From assembly GCF_000063445.1 (NCBI RefSeq), contig NC_009464.1, positions 2,852,001 to 2,916,000 on the forward strand: DNA of 64,000 bases, in the 5' to 3' direction. Origin of the DNA: Methanocella arvoryzae MRE50 (GTDB lineage: Archaea; Halobacteriota; Methanocellia; Methanocellales; Methanocellaceae). The notes beneath the pieces are model-generated. The model was not told the origin of the DNA, did no database searches, and saw only the letters and a program-made list of their open reading frames with translations. Position 1 is the stretch's first letter, and every line of letters starts with the position of its first letter. Positions 61,909-64,000 of the stretch are shown piece by piece. Position numbers and translations under genes: made by a program.

Positions 61909-62059
61909 GAAGCGACCGAAGGGTCGAACCGTGTTGATTGCGATTTAAAACCGAGGCCTCCCGGGGCCGAGCCAGTTCTATTTTACGTATCCCCAACTTG
62001 AAAACCCACTTTTCAAAAGCGAGTCCTTACTGAATCGTTTTGTACAAGTGCCCGTACCA

Positions 62060-62194
62060 TTTACACGAAGTACGCAAAGTACTCAAAGTACTCAAAGTAG
62101 GCAATATACTCAAGCTCGATAATAACGGCATGCTGTAATATGATCTTATCGTAAAACTTCGCGTACTTCGTGTACCTTGCGTACTTCATGTAAA
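62060..62194. repeat. long inverted repeat, family E (GTACGCAAAGTACTC units)
   Basis: The arms 62060-62097 and 62157-62194 are 38 nt each, inverted copies with a few mismatches. They are built from repeated AGTACGCAAAGTACTC-like units. The 59-nt centre is AT-rich. With the family D element it fills the 61741-62230 spacer before the DUF4013 gene promoter (CTTTATATGTATG near 62237). No gene is seen there. Confidence 0.85.
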
Positions 62195-62308
62195 CGGTGC
62201 CTGACTGTCTATTGCATCTGCACAGTATATGCAAAAGCTTTATATGTATGTAATTACACTATGTACCTATGTAGAATAGGTATATCAATAGCAAAAGGTG
62301 CAACTACA

Positions 62309-62992
62309 ATGGAAAATGAAGGTTTCATCGACACGATGATCAATTCGATAAAATACAGTATTTCTGACATAGGCGCGCTCTTAGTGGGCGGTATCATGGG
62401 CTTTCTATGCCTGTTCCTGGTCGGCATCCCGTTCATGCTCGGCTATACGATCCGGTGCTTCCGGAACCTGGTGATAGGGGACAATACGCTTCCGGGGTGG
62501 GACGACTGGGGCACGATGCTTAAGGACGGCATCATGGCAATCGCAATTTCGCTTGTCTACGGGCTGATCAGCGGCATTCTGTACGTTCTTATCATGCCCT
62601 TCTTCCTCGTTGGGGGCATGCTTGAGAGCAACCTCCTCCTTATCCTGGGGGTAGTCATGGCAGTGCCGGTCATCCTCATCGAAATAGTCATAGGCTTGCT
62701 GATTTACCTCTCCTGGATGGAGTACGCAGTCTCCGGGGACCTGGCCAGGGCTATCAATCCGGTAAACGGGCTGAAGATTATCGCCGCAAACCCGATCGGC
62801 TACGTCCTCGCACTGGTGGCGGTGTTCATCACTGGAGTTGTTATCTCCATTCCTTCGGCGCTGATCATCACCATCCCCTGGGTCATGTTTGCTACCTATG
62901 TGGCAAGCGCGTACATCTATGCCAGGTTCTACCAGGGCAGGATATATTCCCCGGCAGGCAGCCAGCCGGCAACTCCGGCGGCTACCGCCTGA
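62309..62992 (+). CDS. DUF4013 family membrane protein
   Basis: 227 residues with about six membrane segments (GALLVGGIMGFLCLFLVG; IMAIAISLVYGLISGILYV; MAVPVILIEIVIGLLIYL; VLALVAVFITGVVISIP). The DUF4013 core WDDWGTMLKDGI and the YARFYQGRIY end are clear. No function is known. ATG 62309 has AAGGTG 9 nt upstream. The upstream in-frame sequence is a leader containing the TATA box. Confidence 0.85.
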   Translation: MENEGFIDTMINSIKYSISDIGALLVGGIMGFLCLFLVGIPFMLGYTIRCFRNLVIGDNTLPGWDDWGTMLKDGIMAIAISLVYGLISGILYVLIMPFFLVGGMLESNLLLILGVVMAVPVILIEIVIGLLIYLSWMEYAVSGDLARAINPVNGLKIIAANPIGYVLALVAVFITGVVISIPSALIITIPWVMFATYVASAYIYARFYQGRIYSPAGSQPATPAATA

Positions 62993-63116
62993 GCTTTTCT
63001 AAGCGCCAGACTATCAACCATGTGCGGCAGGCGGATCGATGACCTCCCTATCCGTCTGTCCATCTCCCATTCAGCCATGCCATTTTTGTTGAGCGATCGT
63101 CAGAAAAGGTTTATCC

Positions 63117-63150
63117 GCATGTACAGATGAACATCTGCATGTACGGATGA
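63117..63150 (+). promoter_or_regulatory. direct repeat before the lipoprotein gene
   Basis: GCATGTAC(A/G)GATGA occurs at 63117-63130 and 63137-63150, exactly 20 bp apart, just downstream of a TATA-like AAAGGTTTATCC (63105-63116). The pair could be an operator placing two protein subunits on one helix face over the transcription start. Confidence 0.45.
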
Positions 63151-63156
63151 CCTTTC

Positions 63157-64000
63157 ATGAAAATACCAGTACGTCTCCTCACGCTTATACTGATTACGCT
63201 GCTGGCGGCAGGATCAGCTAACTGTGTCCAGAAGCTGCAGCCTGCAAGCCCGACTGCGACCGCTACGCCGTCAGCCGTACTTACGCCTCAGCCTACGACT
63301 ACATCCTCGCCTGCGCCTACGCCTGCCTACGTATCTCCTCACCAGTTCTCGATCGAGGAAGCATACGCCCTTGGAAACATCGCCATCGGCAATCCTTATG
63401 TCCAAAAGCGGTGCATCAGCGTAGGCTGGAGGGATATCTCAGACGTACCGGTCAAAGTGGCAGACGTTCTGATGATGCCAGTTCATGAAAAGGCTCCGGG
63501 ATACGACGTAGTCCGTTCTCTCCCCGCCGTAATCATCGCGGTAGGCAACGAAAGCCAGGCAGGCATTAACGTTGTCACCTACTTAGACGGCAACAGGGTT
63601 GCCTACGTCGGCTTCATACCTCGAGCCGGCGTTAACACTACAGGGGCCACTTACTATTCCACTGAGCGGGGCGTGGGCGAGCGTATCCCCGGCCACAGCG
63701 TCGACCGGTTCTACGAAAACGTCACCATTCTCGACACTGGCTATGTACATGGCCAGAACCTGAGCGAAACAGAGGAAATGGTCATAAGATCCATTGCCGC
63801 AGGTAACGATTCAGTGAAAAAGCTCATCAGGGATCGTCCCTATGTTATCCGGAGTGTGACCGTCACCTGCATTGAAAGAGGCTACCCTGACCGGTACATT
63901 GAAGCTTACCCCACAGTCACCTTCGACGTCAAAGAAGACGGCAGCCTGATCGACAGCTTCGACGTCCTTATAGATGGGCGCAACGGCAGAGTTCTCGGGA
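63157..64000 (+). CDS. predicted lipoprotein, 3' end beyond the window
   Basis: The frame is open from ATG 63157 to the last base, giving 281 residues so far. A signal segment (VRLLTLILITLLAAGSANC) ends in a lipobox-like Cys. A Pro/Thr/Ser linker (PTATATPSAVLTPQP) follows. The exported part has FSIEEAYALGNIAIGNPYVQ and later beta-rich sequence with many possible N-glycosylation sites (NESQ, NTTG, NVTI, NLSE, NDS). No family is recognised with certainty. Confidence 0.75.
   Translation, partial: MKIPVRLLTLILITLLAAGSANCVQKLQPASPTATATPSAVLTPQPTTTSSPAPTPAYVSPHQFSIEEAYALGNIAIGNPYVQKRCISVGWRDISDVPVKVADVLMMPVHEKAPGYDVVRSLPAVIIAVGNESQAGINVVTYLDGNRVAYVGFIPRAGVNTTGATYYSTERGVGERIPGHSVDRFYENVTILDTGYVHGQNLSETEEMVIRSIAAGNDSVKKLIRDRPYVIRSVTVTCIERGYPDRYIEAYPTVTFDVKEDGSLIDSFDVLIDGRNGRVLG

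Overview
The window is from a methanogenic archaeon, most probably Methanocella or another member of the Methanocellales. Reasons: a complete hdrCBA set, coenzyme M genes of the cysteate synthase type (used by Methanosarcinales, Methanomicrobiales and Methanocellales), methanogenesis marker 12, RFAP synthase for tetrahydromethanopterin, archaeal ribosomal proteins and RNA polymerase subunits, and archaeal BRE/TATA promoters. Base composition is moderately GC-rich except for one AT-rich block. The genus is inferred from gene content and order; no database was searched.

Layout. 1-8.1 kb: intron-containing tRNA-Tyr, coenzyme M genes (cysteate synthase, ComDE fusion), hdrCBA and a UPF0179 protein. 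8.1-21.7 kb: two FKBP isomerases, small housekeeping enzymes, ACT protein plus homoserine dehydrogenase, pdxT, marker 12, a phosphoesterase, a SemiSWEET-like protein, two tandem glutamate dehydrogenases and S6e. Between these genes lie several families of long imperfect hairpin repeats. 22-28.3 kb: an array of eight short secreted proteins of unknown function, all on the + strand. Each has a signal peptide and nearly the same AATATATTTATT promoter about 50-56 nt before its start, and most have the same strong ribosome-binding site. An MscS channel follows. 29.2-38.4 kb: the conserved archaeal cluster L18e-L13-S9-rpoN-tRNA-Pro-rpoK-enolase-S2-MEMO-mevalonate kinase-isopentenyl phosphate kinase-IDI2-RNase J, preceded by a strongly structured leader RNA.

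38.5-42.5 kb: an AT-rich block with a membrane histidine kinase, a UbiA prenyltransferase and a CruF-like carotenoid protein, where many archaea keep the prenyl diphosphate synthase. 42.5-51.4 kb: pyrD-pyrK-FAH operon, a solitary adenine methyltransferase, RFAP synthase, Nop5-fibrillarin, a PqqD-like protein and a Tat component. 51.6-64 kb: a five-gene peptide ABC transporter, threonine synthase, a PAS/GAF/DUF835 sensor, DUF2284 and DUF4013 proteins, and a lipoprotein gene cut by the window end.

The most unusual parts are (i) the secreted-protein array, with a recurring two-fold GFPT...TAF repeat, a mature peptide that is 42% tryptophan and a shared promoter module; (ii) the HdrA C-terminus, an MvhD-like domain that has lost its cysteines; (iii) the L18e leader RNA and a triple hairpin before rpoN; and (iv) the intergenic hairpin repeats, which share one architecture but use different motifs. 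Start codons were chosen from ribosome-binding sites, promoter position and family alignment remembered, not computed.
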